Positions 43,838 through 54,400 of a DNA stretch of 64,000 bases are shown here, one piece after another; positions within the stretch are counted from its first letter, which is position 1; the number at the start of each line of letters is the position of its first letter. The stretch comes from Pseudomonadota bacterium (GTDB lineage Bacteria > Pseudomonadota > Alphaproteobacteria > UBA2136 > JAPKEQ01): the NCBI GenBank assembly GCA_036141575.1, contig JAYZXF010000001.1, forward strand, positions 62,001-126,000. Direction: 5' to 3'. The notes beneath the pieces are model-generated. The model was not told the DNA's origin. It ran no database searches and was given only the letters and a program-made list of their open reading frames with translations. A program made the translations under genes and the position numbers.

Positions 43838-46740
43838 GCAACCTTGTTGTTTTTTCCTGATTTTTTAGGTTTCAGCATTGGCGCAAGGAAACGAGCGGTG
43901 TGACTAGTTTTATGCTTAGCAACCTTTTCAGGTGTGCCTTCCGCCAGAATTGTTCCGCCAGCATCACCACCTTCAGGGCCCACGTCAATTACGTGGTCAG
44001 CCGTTTTGATGACATCAAGGTTGTGCTCAATAATCACCATACTGTTTCCTTCATCAACAAGGCGGTGCAGGACTTTGAGTAGAAGCTCAATATCTGCAAA
44101 GTGAAGACCTGTTGTTGGTTCATCTAGAATGTAAAGCGTTTGGCCTGTTGAACGCTTTGATAGCTCCTTAGAAAGCTTGATGCGTTGTGCTTCACCACCT
44201 GAAAGGGTTGTGGCGCTTTGGCCAAGCTGGATATAGCTGAGACCAACGTCCATCAGCGTTTGCAGCTTGGTACGAATGCTTGGCACGGCTTCAAAGAGCT
44301 CTAGGGCTTCTTCCACAGTCATATCAAGTACGTCAGCAATGGATTTATCTTTGTACTTAATTTCCAAAGTTTCTCGGTTGTAGCGCTTACCGTTACACAC
44401 CTCACAAGGTACGTACACATCAGCAAGGAAGTGCATTTCCACCTTAATCATGCCGTCACCTTCACAAGCGGAGCAGCGTCCACCTTTCACGTTGAAGGAG
44501 AAGCGGCCTGATGTGTAGCCACGGCTCCCTGCTTCTGGTAGACCTGCATACCAATCACGAATAGGGGTCATAATCCCTGTGTATGTGGCTGGGTTAGAGC
44601 GTGGTGTACGACCAATTGGAGACTGGTCAATGTTCACGATCTTATCAATAAACTTCACACCATGAATTTTTTCATGAGCGGCAGGAATGGTTTTGGCTCT
44701 ATTGAGGTCACGTGAAAGGGCGCTATGGAGCGTATCCATTACAAGTGTCGATTTACCTGAACCAGAAACACCTGTCACACATGTCATTTTACCAAGTGGG
44801 AAATTGACCGTGACATTTTTCAGGTTGTTACCTGTTGCACCTTTAATGATAAGTTCCTTGCCGTTACCCTCACGGCGTGTTTCAGGCACCATGATTTCAC
44901 GTTTACCTGACAAGTATGCGCCGGTCACAGAGTTTTTGTCAGCGGCAAGTTCTGCTGCTGTCCCTTCTGAGATGACTTGGCCCCCATTACGACCTGCACC
45001 AGGACCAATATCAATCACATGGTCTGCCTCACGCATGGCATCCTCATCATGCTCAACAACGAGGATGGTGTTGTCCATATCTCTTAGGGCCTTCAGCGTT
45101 GTGAGAAGTTTCTCATTATCGCGCTGGTGCAGACCAATAGATGGCTCATCGAGTACGTAAAGCACGCCTGTTAGACCACTACCGACTTGTGAAGCAAGGC
45201 GAATACGTTGGCTTTCACCCCCTGACAGGGAGCCTGACTTACGATTAAGGGTTAAGTAACCCAAGCCAACATGTACAAGGAAGCCAAGGCGAGCTGTAAT
45301 CTCACGCAGGATTGGTTCTGCAATGGTGAGCTTATTGCCTGAAAGTTTGTCGCCAAGGCTTGCAAACCATTCACTCGCTTCAAGAATGCTTACGTCTGTT
45401 GTATCTGAAATGTTCTTGCCTGCAATTTTAACGGCAAGAGCATCAGGATTGAGGCGTTGGCCTTCACAGCTTGGGCAAGGGGACGTTGTGCGGTACTGGT
45501 CAAGTAGGTCACGGTTACGACCTTGAGACTCTCTCCAACGGCGCTCAATGTTTGGAATTACACCTTCAAATGTTTTACGGGTTTGGAAGTTTCCTTTGCT
45601 GGCATTAAATGTGAATTGGATCGTATCATCATCTGAGCCATACAGGAGCATGTCCTGAATATCTTTAGGTAGTTTTTCAAATGCTGTATCGAGTGAGAAA
45701 CCAAAGTGTTTAGATAGAGCTTCACCATAGTAAGCGACACCCCAACCATCTTTCCATGGGTGAATGGCACCTTCACGGATCGACTTGCTTGGATCACGCA
45801 CAATAAGATCTGGTGAGAAGTGCACCACTTCACCAAGGCCGTCACAGGTGTTACAGGCACCATAAGGGCTGTTGAATGAGAACATGCGTGGCTCAATATC
45901 GGCAATCGTATGGCCACAGATGTTACAAGCGTGCTTTTCACTAAATTGTACAGGTTCAGGAAGGGACTTCTTGTCTTCCTCTTTTTTAGGAACAGGCTCT
46001 ACAAGTACAATACCGCCGGTCAGCTTAAGAGAGGTTTCAATAGAGTCCGCAAGGCGGGTCTTGTTGTCTTCCTTAGCGACCATACGGTCAACAAGAACCT
46101 CTAATGTGTGCTTCTTGTTCTTGTCAAGCTCTGGCGTGTCATCCATGTCGTAGAGCTCACCATTCATACGGATGCGTGTGTAACCAGCTTTTTGCCAGCC
46201 TAGAATATCTTTTTTGTACTCACCTTTACGGCCACGAACGACTGGCGCGAAGATATGTAGGCGTGTGCCTTCTGGCCATGCAAGGATGGTATCGACCATT
46301 TGGCTAACCGTTTGTCCTGCAATTGGCACATCATGTGTTGGACAGTGCGGCGTACCACATTGTGCAAAGAGGAGACGAAGGTAGTCATAAATCTCAGTAA
46401 TGGTACCCACAGTAGAGCGTGGGTTTTTGCTTGTCGTTTTCTGGTCAATGGCAATGGCAGGGGATAGGCCTTCAATACTATCCACATCTGGCTTGCTTGC
46501 CATATCAAGGAACTGACGGGCATAAGCACTCAAACTTTCAACATAACGGCGCTGGCCTTCTGCATAGATGGTATCAAATGCAAGAGACGATTTACCTGAG
46601 CCTGATAGGCCAGTAATAACTGTAAGGGTATGCTTAGGAATATCTAGAGAAACATTCTTCAGGTTATGTTGACGAGCACCTCTAATAGAGATGTGCGTTG
46701 TATTTGTAATTGGAGTACTTGTTTTCATGAGTGTTATCAT
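43834..46740 (-). CDS. uvrA: Excinuclease ABC subunit A
   Basis: DNA-damage recognition ATPase of nucleotide excision repair; works with UvrB and UvrC. 968 residues, the normal length. Two ABC modules: Walker [10 protein letters not shown] and GVSGSGKST, signatures [13 protein letters not shown] and [13 protein letters not shown], and zinc sites CNICGH...CNTC and CSAC...CEVC. N-terminus [14 protein letters not shown] is typical. Either ATG 46740 or 46728 could be the start; neither has a clear Shine-Dalgarno. It is divergent from ssb, as in many proteobacteria. I see no GTTC-type SOS box between them. Confidence 0.97.
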   Translation of the reverse strand: MITLMKTSTPITNTTHISIRGARQHNLKNVSLDIPKHTLTVITGLSGSGKSSLAFDTIYAEGQRRYVESLSAYARQFLDMASKPDVDSIEGLSPAIAIDQKTTSKNPRSTVGTITEIYDYLRLLFAQCGTPHCPTHDVPIAGQTVSQMVDTILAWPEGTRLHIFAPVVRGRKGEYKKDILGWQKAGYTRIRMNGELYDMDDTPELDKNKKHTLEVLVDRMVAKEDNKTRLADSIETSLKLTGGIVLVEPVPKKEEDKKSLPEPVQFSEKHACNICGHTIADIEPRMFSFNSPYGACNTCDGLGEVVHFSPDLIVRDPSKSIREGAIHPWKDGWGVAYYGEALSKHFGFSLDTAFEKLPKDIQDMLLYGSDDDTIQFTFNASKGNFQTRKTFEGVIPNIERRWRESQGRNRDLLDQYRTTSPCPSCEGQRLNPDALAVKIAGKNISDTTDVSILEASEWFASLGDKLSGNKLTIAEPILREITARLGFLVHVGLGYLTLNRKSGSLSGGESQRIRLASQVGSGLTGVLYVLDEPSIGLHQRDNEKLLTTLKALRDMDNTILVVEHDEDAMREADHVIDIGPGAGRNGGQVISEGTAAELAADKNSVTGAYLSGKREIMVPETRREGNGKELIIKGATGNNLKNVTVNFPLGKMTCVTGVSGSGKSTLVMDTLHSALSRDLNRAKTIPAAHEKIHGVKFIDKIVNIDQSPIGRTPRSNPATYTGIMTPIRDWYAGLPEAGSRGYTSGRFSFNVKGGRCSACEGDGMIKVEMHFLADVYVPCEVCNGKRYNRETLEIKYKDKSIADVLDMTVEEALELFEAVPSIRTKLQTLMDVGLSYIQLGQSATTLSGGEAQRIKLSKELSKRSTGQTLYILDEPTTGLHFADIELLLKVLHRLVDEGNSMVIIEHNLDVIKTADHVIDVGPEGGDAGGTILAEGTPEKVAKHKTSHTARFLAPMLKPKKSGKNNKVA

Positions 46741-46808
46741 AGAGTTTAGGCGTAAAAAATCAAGACATGTTTAGTACTATTTTTTATGTTTCTTTTACTA
46801 TGTAGCTC

Positions 46809-46837
46809 TTGTCAAAAGGGGATAAAAACGGCATACT
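46809..46837 (+). promoter_or_regulatory. Sigma-70-type promoter of ssb
   Basis: TTGTCA (46809-46814), a 17-nt spacer, CATACT (46832-46837), 41 bp before the ssb ATG. Confidence 0.6.
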
Positions 46838-46877
46838 CAGCCTCACAAATTTTGAGATATTAAGAAAGATACACATT

Positions 46878-47375
46878 ATGGCGAGCTTGAACAAAGTACA
46901 GATTATTGGAAACCTGGGTCGTGACCCTGAAATTCGTTACACACAGGATAACCGTCCTATTGCTAACGTAAGCGTCGCTACAACTGAAAGCTGGAAAGGC
47001 CAAGACGGTCAGAAGCAAGAGAAGACAGAATGGCACCGTGTTGTGGTATTCGGTAACCTTGCAGGTGTGATTGAGAAATACCTTAAAAAAGGTGACAGCG
47101 TTTACTTTGAAGGCAAACTGCAAACTCGTAAGTGGACTGGCCAAGACGGTAAAGACAACTACTCAACTGAAGTTGTGATTGATCGTGGCGGTAACATGGT
47201 GATGCTTGGTAGCCGTGGTGGTGCATCTATGGGTGACGCTGGTGGTTACGGTCAGAGCGCTCCAGTAGATAACTTTGACCAAACATCTCCTGCGGGTGGT
47301 GGTGCTCCAGCAGGTGGCGCAGGAACTGTTCCAGTTTCTTCTGAGCCTGCGTTTGACGATGAAATTCCATTCTAA
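46878..47375 (+). CDS. ssb: Single-stranded DNA-binding protein
   Basis: About 165 residues. The OB-fold begins MASLNKVQIIGNLGRDPEIRY and includes EWHRVVVFGNLA and KGDSVYFEGKLQTRKW; a glycine/alanine-rich linker follows, and the acidic tip FDDEIPF binds repair and replication partners. The longer frame from 46809 would contain the promoter; ATG 46878 is the family start. Divergent from uvrA. Confidence 0.96.
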   Translation: MASLNKVQIIGNLGRDPEIRYTQDNRPIANVSVATTESWKGQDGQKQEKTEWHRVVVFGNLAGVIEKYLKKGDSVYFEGKLQTRKWTGQDGKDNYSTEVVIDRGGNMVMLGSRGGASMGDAGGYGQSAPVDNFDQTSPAGGGAPAGGAGTVPVSSEPAFDDEIPF

Positions 47376-47404
47376 GCCTTATTAAGCTAGAATAGGTCTT
47401 AAAG

Positions 47405-47497
47405 ATGAAAAGGGTGTTTGCATTTGTAAACTGGGTTATGGAGATTCTCTCCAAAACGCATGAGACATCTACAGACACCCATCATCGTTCTCTCTAA
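47405..47497 (+). CDS. Possible 30-residue peptide (weak)
   Basis: A short frame, MKRVFAFVNWVMEILSKTHE and a polar tail, in the gap between ssb and the DUF502 gene. The amphipathic start is plausible, but no good ribosome-binding site is seen and the length allows chance. Confidence 0.2.
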   Translation: MKRVFAFVNWVMEILSKTHETSTDTHHRSL

Positions 47498-47515
47498 AAT
47501 AAAAAGGTAAAAATA

Positions 47516-48286
47516 ATGGCTCCTAAAAAAGAATCTGATGTAAAAGCGCAAGCAGAGTTAGATCTTCCTGAGCCGGAAAAGAAATCTAAAAAGAAGCGTG
47601 GCCTTTTCGCTTTTCTGAGAGATAACTTCATTGCAGGTATTCTTCTTGTTCTACCTGTTCTTATTACATTTTATATTTTGACTTTTGTGATTGGGCTTGT
47701 TGAAAGCACTGTTACAGAGATTATTCCATTTGAAGAGCGTATTAATAAATATGTCCCTTATGATATGGGGAACATTGTTGAGCTGTTTATTGCACTCTCA
47801 GCGCTTATCTTTATTGGAATTATTGCGCGCCTGTATGTAGGTAAAAAGCTGCTTGGTTGGTGGGATGCACTGATGCTCTCTATTCCAGGTGTACGTGCAA
47901 TTTACGGCGCAACAAAGCAAATTATTGAAACGGTTTCTGTGTCTAACTCATCATCTTTCCGTGATGTGGTGCTGGTTGAGTACCCGCGCAAAGGGCTTTA
48001 CGCCATTGCTTTCGTAACGGGTGAAACAAGAGGTGAGGTGCAGAAGGTCACAGATGATACAATGGTTAATGTGTTCCTGCCAACAACACCAAATCCCACA
48101 TCAGGCTTTCTGCTATTTGTTCCTAAAAAGGATATGATTAAGCTTCACATGACGGTAGACCAAGGTGTGAAGATGGTGATTAGTGGTGGTATTGTAACAC
48201 CAAGTATGGCTGAAGGCCGTGCAGCTCTTAAGGTTGAAAAGACGCAACCCAAAGAAGGGAAGACTGTAGAGGCGGGAAGTGATTGA
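47516..48286 (+). CDS. DUF502 family membrane protein
   Basis: 256 residues with two membrane helices (FIAGILLVLPVLITFYILTF and IVELFIALSALIFIGIIARL) and the conserved soluble block SIPGVRAIYGATKQIIETVS, then FRDVVLVEYPRKGLYAIAFVTGE. The function is not known for the family. It overlaps the next gene by eight bases and so probably shares its mRNA. Confidence 0.85.
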   Translation: MAPKKESDVKAQAELDLPEPEKKSKKKRGLFAFLRDNFIAGILLVLPVLITFYILTFVIGLVESTVTEIIPFEERINKYVPYDMGNIVELFIALSALIFIGIIARLYVGKKLLGWWDALMLSIPGVRAIYGATKQIIETVSVSNSSSFRDVVLVEYPRKGLYAIAFVTGETRGEVQKVTDDTMVNVFLPTTPNPTSGFLLFVPKKDMIKLHMTVDQGVKMVISGGIVTPSMAEGRAALKVEKTQPKEGKTVEAGSD

Positions 48287-48875
48287 GCTTCTAACGTCTA
48301 AGTACGCCTTTGCTTTTCTTGCCTTTGCTTTTGTCCTTATCGGATATATTCCTTATGTGGTTTCAACTCTTAGAGGCATAACGCGCCCGCATATTCTGAC
48401 ATGGTCTCTTTGGGGACTCCTGAATGGGATTGGCTGTGCAGCGCAGCTAAGTGCTGGAGGCGGTCTGGGTAGTGTTGCTACGGGTGGATCATTTGCGTTT
48501 TGTGTGATTATTGCTGTTCTAGCTTACAGGCAAAACCTTGTGCGTATTACACAGGGGGATTGGATTCTCTTTGGGGCAGGCCTGCTGGCTGTGCCGCTTT
48601 GGTTTATGATTGAAAGCCCTATTCTTGCAGTGATTTGGATTTCTATTATCGATTTTGTAGCGTTTTTGCCAACGATTAGAAAAAGCTATCACCATCCAGT
48701 ACAAGAGAAGGTGTTTGCGTTTAGCGTGAGTACTTTGAAGTTTATTGTGTCGCTGTTTGCGTTAGAGTCTTATAGCCTTGTCACGTACCTTTACCCAGCA
48801 TCTTTGGTGGTTACCAATTCAAGCTTTATTGCCATGGTGCTATGGCGTAGACGCGTTTTAGCCAGAAGCCAGTAG
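48279..48875 (+). CDS. Polytopic membrane protein, unknown function
   Basis: 198 residues with about six or seven short helices; IGYIPYVVSTLRGITRPHIL and the length recall PQ-loop/SWEET-like small membrane proteins, but the PQ motif is missing. GTG start with GAGGCGGG before it, overlapping the DUF502 stop. The 3' end overlaps recG on the other strand by 18 bp. Confidence 0.65.
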   Translation: MIELLTSKYAFAFLAFAFVLIGYIPYVVSTLRGITRPHILTWSLWGLLNGIGCAAQLSAGGGLGSVATGGSFAFCVIIAVLAYRQNLVRITQGDWILFGAGLLAVPLWFMIESPILAVIWISIIDFVAFLPTIRKSYHHPVQEKVFAFSVSTLKFIVSLFALESYSLVTYLYPASLVVTNSSFIAMVLWRRRVLARSQ

Positions 48876-50963
48876 CTTCATCGCATCCTGTTTTTCAAAG
48901 ATATGCATGAGCCAGAAGAGGGCTTGAGATTCTTCATGGGATAGCCCTTTAGAGAGTGTTTCTCTGGCAGCGTCTCTTGCTTCGCTGACAAGCTCTTTAT
49001 GGACACTAAAATCAGCAAGGCGCGTTACGCCAAACCCACTTTGTCTGGTTCCTAAAATTTCACCCGGGCCGCGCAGTTCTAAATCTTTTTCAGCAAGCAC
49101 AAAGCCGTCTTCACTGTTGCGAAGTGTGTCGAGGCGTTCTTTAGCGTATTGGCTTGGTGGGTTTTTGTAGAGCAGGATACAGCTACTTTGCAAGCTGCCT
49201 CGGCCAATACGGCCACGGAGTTGGTGCAGCTGAGCAAGACCAAAGCGCTCTGCATGTTCAATTACCATAACGGTGGCATTGGGTACATCAACCCCAACTT
49301 CAATCACAGTCGTAGACACAAGCACCTTGGTATGGGCATCCTTAAATGTCTGCATGGCAAGGTCTTTTTGCTCGGCTTTCATTTTACCGTGAAGCAGGCC
49401 AACGTCATTGCCATAAAACTGTTGGAGGAGCTCTGCGCGCTCTTCTGCGGCAGCAAGGTCGCTCTTTTCGCTATCTTCAACCAGTGGGCAAACCCAGTAG
49501 GCTTGTTCACCTTTTTCAAGGACACGTGCAAGAGACTCAGCCACGTCGCCGAGCTTATCTAAAGGAAGGGCGCGGGTTGTGATAGGCGTACGTCCCGGAG
49601 GTTTTTCCGCAATGATAGAAATGTCCATATCCCCATAAGCTGTCATGGCGAGTGTGCGTGGAATAGGGGTTGCTGTCATCACCAATAGATCTGGCTGATA
49701 TTCACCTTGCTGTAAATTCATACGCTGACGGACACCAAAGCGGTGCTGTTCATCAATAACAGCAAGTGAGAGATTATGAAACTCAACATCTTTTTGTAGA
49801 ATGGCATGGGTACCAATCACAATATCAATAAAGCCACCCTTGAGGCGGGATTTCACAGAACGCTTTTCAGCAGCCTTTTGTTTGCCTACTAGAAGCTCAA
49901 CAGTAATGCCGAGTGGCTCAAGCATCTTTTTAGCATTCTCATAGTGCTGAGTGGCAAGAATTTCAGTTGGTGCCAGTAGGGCGGCTTGATGGCCATTTTC
50001 TACGGCTTTGACCATAGCTGCAAAACCAACTACAGTTTTTCCGCTTCCTACATCCCCTTGCACAAGGCGAAGCATTGGCGTTTTTTGTTCCATGTCGTGG
50101 TGGATGTCTGCGACGGCTTTTTTCTGATCCCCTGTCATAGAGAAGGGTAGGCCGTGGTTATAACTTTGGGTGAGACCTGCTGGGGCTTTGTGCTCTATGC
50201 CGCCAAGTTGCTGGGTGTGTTTACGGGCTTCCGTTAGGGCGACTTGCCAGCAGTAAAACTCATCAAAGGCCAGCCTTGTGCGGGCTTTGCCATCTTTTGC
50301 AATGTCGTGCCCGTCTTCAGGGCTATGAATACTGTTCAGTGCTTCCATGAAGCTTGGGAGTTCATGTGTTTGGATTAAGTTTTTAGGCAGCCATTCTGGC
50401 AGAGGCGCATGGCTGATCTCGCTCATAGCCCAACTGATTGCCTTAGCAATTTGAAACTGATTAATACCAGCTGTAAGCGGGTATGTTGGATGGAGGCGAG
50501 CAACCTCATCTCTGTTTTCAGCTTTAGAAAGTGTTGGGTGTAAAAACTGCAAGTTGCCTTTTTGGTCAAATGAGGCTTCACCACTAAGAACAATTTCACT
50601 GCCTTCAGGGTATTGTTTGGCAAACCATCCACCAAAGTTAAAGAACACAAGGTCAGCGCTTGCTGTACCGTCACTCACTTGGATGCGGTAAGGCTGTCTG
50701 CCTTTTTGGAATGGGGCAATATGCTTCGTAACTGTTGCAGTCGCTGTCAGTTCCATCTCTGCGCTCGCCATAAATAAGGGCTGCAAATTGCGTCTATCAA
50801 TTGTACCTGTTGGCATATGTAAGCAAAGGTCAATCAGGCGAGGGCCACAGAGTTTGTGCAGCTTTTTGATTTGGGCATCTTTGAATTCAGGAATCTTTTC
50901 ATAAGGCGCAAATGGATCAAGAGCATCATGCCCAGCTTTCTGCTTTGATACATTTTGATTCAT
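48858..50963 (-). CDS. recG: ATP-dependent DNA helicase RecG
   Basis: About 701 residues. Branch-migrating helicase acting on stalled forks and Holliday junctions. Wedge/OB domain (about 60-160) precedes the helicase: Walker A VQGDVGSGKT near residue 305, DEQH box, TATPIPRT and the motif VI segment QLRGRIGRG. A TTG at 50975 is also possible, but ATG 50963 has AAGG just before it. Divergent from sdhE-mfd across a region with long inverted repeats. Confidence 0.95.
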   Translation of the reverse strand: MNQNVSKQKAGHDALDPFAPYEKIPEFKDAQIKKLHKLCGPRLIDLCLHMPTGTIDRRNLQPLFMASAEMELTATATVTKHIAPFQKGRQPYRIQVSDGTASADLVFFNFGGWFAKQYPEGSEIVLSGEASFDQKGNLQFLHPTLSKAENRDEVARLHPTYPLTAGINQFQIAKAISWAMSEISHAPLPEWLPKNLIQTHELPSFMEALNSIHSPEDGHDIAKDGKARTRLAFDEFYCWQVALTEARKHTQQLGGIEHKAPAGLTQSYNHGLPFSMTGDQKKAVADIHHDMEQKTPMLRLVQGDVGSGKTVVGFAAMVKAVENGHQAALLAPTEILATQHYENAKKMLEPLGITVELLVGKQKAAEKRSVKSRLKGGFIDIVIGTHAILQKDVEFHNLSLAVIDEQHRFGVRQRMNLQQGEYQPDLLVMTATPIPRTLAMTAYGDMDISIIAEKPPGRTPITTRALPLDKLGDVAESLARVLEKGEQAYWVCPLVEDSEKSDLAAAEERAELLQQFYGNDVGLLHGKMKAEQKDLAMQTFKDAHTKVLVSTTVIEVGVDVPNATVMVIEHAERFGLAQLHQLRGRIGRGSLQSSCILLYKNPPSQYAKERLDTLRNSEDGFVLAEKDLELRGPGEILGTRQSGFGVTRLADFSVHKELVSEARDAARETLSKGLSHEESQALFWLMHIFEKQDAMKLLASG

Positions 50964-51001
50964 TTTACCTTGCAAGCTTCCTTTAAAAAATTGATTACCT
51001 A

Positions 51002-51145
51002 AAACCTACCCTATAACTCTACTATACGAAACTGCAAATTTCTGAAGTCAATAACTTCCGTTGCTCATGTATATTAAATACATTGCGCTACGGTTTATTT
51101 TCTCAGCCATTTTCGTTGTCGTATAGCGAATTATAAGGTAGGTTT
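51002..51145. promoter_or_regulatory. Divergent recG/sdhE control region with 27-28-bp inverted repeats
   Basis: Arm 1 (51002-51029, AAACCTACC...CTATACGA) and arm 2 (51119-51145, TCGTATAG...GGTAGGTTT) are inverted copies apart from one length difference and a few changes; 89 bp lie between them. The right arm ends at the sdhE ATG and contains its ribosome-binding site. The same unit read outward on both sides suggests a mirrored promoter with the same control. A smaller palindrome ATGTAT-ATTAA-ATACAT is at 51067-51083. Confidence 0.55.
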
Positions 51146-51409
51146 ATGTGCATGGATAGCGCAAAAAGACAACTTCTCATCAAAGAAATTAAATTCCGTG
51201 GCCGTCGTGGTATGAAGGAACTTGATCTGTGGATCGGTGATTATATTACTGGCCATGTGGAAGCTTTGGCTGATGATGAGCTCGAGCCTTTGCGTGACCT
51301 TCTTCTGGTTCCTGAGCAAATTCTATGGGGCTGGCTTGAGCGTGGTGAAGCGGACGCACCTTTCAATACGTCTGCATTCACAAAGCTGTATGAATCACGT
51401 CGCTCATGA
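51146..51409 (+). CDS. sdhE: SdhE, FAD assembly factor of succinate dehydrogenase
   Basis: 87 residues. The RGxxE motif is visible in FRGRRGMKELDLWIGDY; the rest is the helical bundle of the family (DDELEPLRDLLLVPEQILWG). It promotes covalent FAD attachment to SdhA. It overlaps mfd by ATGA, a pairing seen in many alphaproteobacteria. Confidence 0.92.
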   Translation: MCMDSAKRQLLIKEIKFRGRRGMKELDLWIGDYITGHVEALADDELEPLRDLLLVPEQILWGWLERGEADAPFNTSAFTKLYESRRS

Positions 51410-54400
51410 GTGAGCTTCTCAGTAACATTCCAAAAGTTTACGGCATAGAAAACGGTAATTTGCCTTATTGGGCATACCGTGAATGGCTTAAGGGTAAGGG
51501 CTCTCTCCTTGTTATTGCACCTGACCACGGAGCCATGCAAAAGTGTGTCGATGAGCTTAAGTTTTTGCTGCCGCGTGTGCCTGTTATGCCTTTCCCTGCT
51601 TGGGATGTGCAGCCTTACGACCGTTTAAACCCTGATGCGACCATTCAGGCTCAGCGTATGGCTGTGCTTTCTACGATTAAGGAAGATGGTCGCCATCTTA
51701 TTATTACAACACCAGCAGCTTTAATGGTGAAAGTGCCTCCATTAAAGAAGGTGGCGCAGTCCGTTAAGTTAAGTGTTGGTGATACAGTTGATCGTGAAAA
51801 GTTTTTAACCTCTCTTGCGGAGTTTGGTTACCTGCGTGTAGGCACTGTTATGGAGCCGGGAGAGTTTTCTGTGCGAGGTGCATTGATTGATGTCTTTCCA
51901 CCGACAGAAGAGCGTCCATTTAGGCTCGACTTTTTTGATGATGAACTGGATGGCATTAAGGTGTTTGAGCCGTCTTCACAGCGTAGTGAAGAGAGCATGG
52001 AATCTGTGCGTGTTTCACCTGCCAGTGAGGTACCGCTTTCTGAAGAGGCCATCAAGAATTTTAGAGAAGGATACCGAGGCCTGTTTCCAGATGGGGCGCA
52101 GGATGAAGTATATGAATCTCTCTCAAATGGTCGACGTCATGGTATGGCAAGTCATTATTTGAGTTTGTTTTATAATAATGATTTAAGTAGTTTTATTAAT
52201 GTTTTGGGTTCTGGTTTTTCTGTTCTGTGTTCTTCTGGTGTAGAAGGGCATGTTGATGGGAAATGGAACACTGTTGAAGATGCTTTTAAAGCGCGCGCCG
52301 AGTTTATGGCCGTATATAAAAAGTCATTTTCTGAGGACCCGTATAGGCCAGTTGCCCCTGAAGATTTGTATGTAGATCCTGAGAGCTTTTTTGGTGCGCT
52401 TCAAGCAGCTGGTACACAGCTTCTTGTGCAGCTTGATGATGGAGATGCGAAGGCGCTTCCATTTAAGTCGGTCTCACTTGTTAAAGATGCAAAGTCTCTC
52501 AATAAATCTTCAGCAGATTTAGCTGTTGATATGTTGACCAATGCCATCTCAGAAGGATGGCAAGTTCTGCTCACAGCATTTTTACCGTCGTCACTTGTCC
52601 AGTTAACTAGGGCGCTAGAGCAGCACGGTTTTGCTGGAGCGACAAGTATTGAGTCATTTGATGAGTGGCAAAAGAGTAAGAAAAAATCCTCTGCACTGGT
52701 CAGTCCACTCGCGTGGGGTGTGGTTGATAAGAAGAAAAAGCTTCTGATTCTCACGGAACAAGATGTGTTTGGTGAAAAAGTAAACCGTGCAGTCACCCGT
52801 AAAAAGAAAGGCGGCGAAGACGCCTTTACCCACTTTAGTGAGCTAAATGTTGGAGATTACGTCGTCCACCAAGAACACGGTATTGGTAAATTTACGGGCA
52901 TGCAAACCCTGAAGGTTGATGGTGCTGAACAGGACTTCCTTCTGCTTGAATATGATGGCAATGATAAACTGTATGTACCAGTATTTGCACTGAACCAACT
53001 GAGCCGTTTTGCCCATTCTGAGGCAGATGGCACAAGGCTTGATAAACTGGGTGGTGCAGCATGGCAGGCCCGTAAGGCGAAAGTGAAAGAAGACCTTCTC
53101 GCTATGGCTGGTGAACTTCTTAAGATTGCCGCACAGCGTGAAGTGCGTCTAGGCCACCAATACACACGTCACGATGGCTTATATGATGAATTTTCTATGG
53201 GCTTCCCATACACACCAACAGATGAACAGCAAACAGCAATTACAGATGTTGAAAGCGATATGACAGGCCCACGTGCCATGGACCGTGTGGTTGTGGGTGA
53301 TGTTGGTTTTGGTAAAACAGAAGTGGCGATGCGTGCTGCTTTCCTTGCGGCTTCTGATGGCCGTCAGGTGGCTGTGGTCGTGCCAACAACACTGCTTGCA
53401 CGTCAACACTATCAAAACTTTAAGAGCCGCTTTGCACAGTTCCCTATTAATGTGGCGATGGTGAGCCGTCTCGTTCAGCCAAAGCTTCGTAAAAAAGCAC
53501 TTGAAGGTCTTGAGAAGGGGCAGGTGGACGTGGTGATTGGTACCCATGCTCTACTTGGTAAAACTGTTAAGTTTAAAGATATTGGCCTCGTGATTGTGGA
53601 TGAAGAACACCACTTTGGTGTACGCCACAAAGAGCGCCTGAAGCAGATGAAAGAAAATGTGGATGTGCTGACCCTTACGGCTACGCCAATTCCACGTACC
53701 ATGCAAATGGCGCTTGGTGGACTGCGTGATCTGTCGCTTATTACTTCGCCTCCGGTGGACCGTCTTGCGGTCCGTACTTATGTGATGAAGCTAGACTCAA
53801 AAGTGATTCGTGAGGCGATTCTTCGTGAGATTCACCGTGATGGTCAGGTGTTTGTTGTGACACCTTACGTAGATGATATTCCAAAACTCTCAGAGCGTAT
53901 CAGTGCGCTTGTGCCAGAAGCATCTATCCGTATTGCGCACGGTCAAATGAGCCGCGATGAAATGGAAGATGTAATGGTTGAGTTCTATGAGGGTAAATTT
54001 AATGTCCTCATTTCTACAACAATTGTGGAATCTGGTATTGATGTACCAAATGCAAACACGCTGATTGTAAACCGTGCAGATCGCTTTGGTTTGGCTCAGC
54101 TTCACCAGCTGCGTGGCCGCGTGGGTCGAGGTAATGCGCGTGCTTACTGTTACTTGCTTCTACCTGAACGCGGTGCTGTAACCGATAATGCTGAGAAGCG
54201 CCTCAAGATTATGCAGAAGCTTGATAAGCTTGGGGCAGGGTTTACGCTTGCAAGTTATGACCTTGATATTCGTGGGGCAGGGAATCTGCTTGGAACACAA
54301 CAAAGTGGTCATATCCGTGAAGTTGGGTTTGAGCTTTATAACCAAATGCTTCAGGAAGCCATTGCAGAGGCGCAGGCTGGTAAAGGCGATAAAAAGGCTA

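Noticed and set aside
46741-46877. An SOS (LexA) box between uvrA and ssb
   Set aside because: I looked for GTTC-N7-GTTC and CTG-N10-CAG forms and found none.
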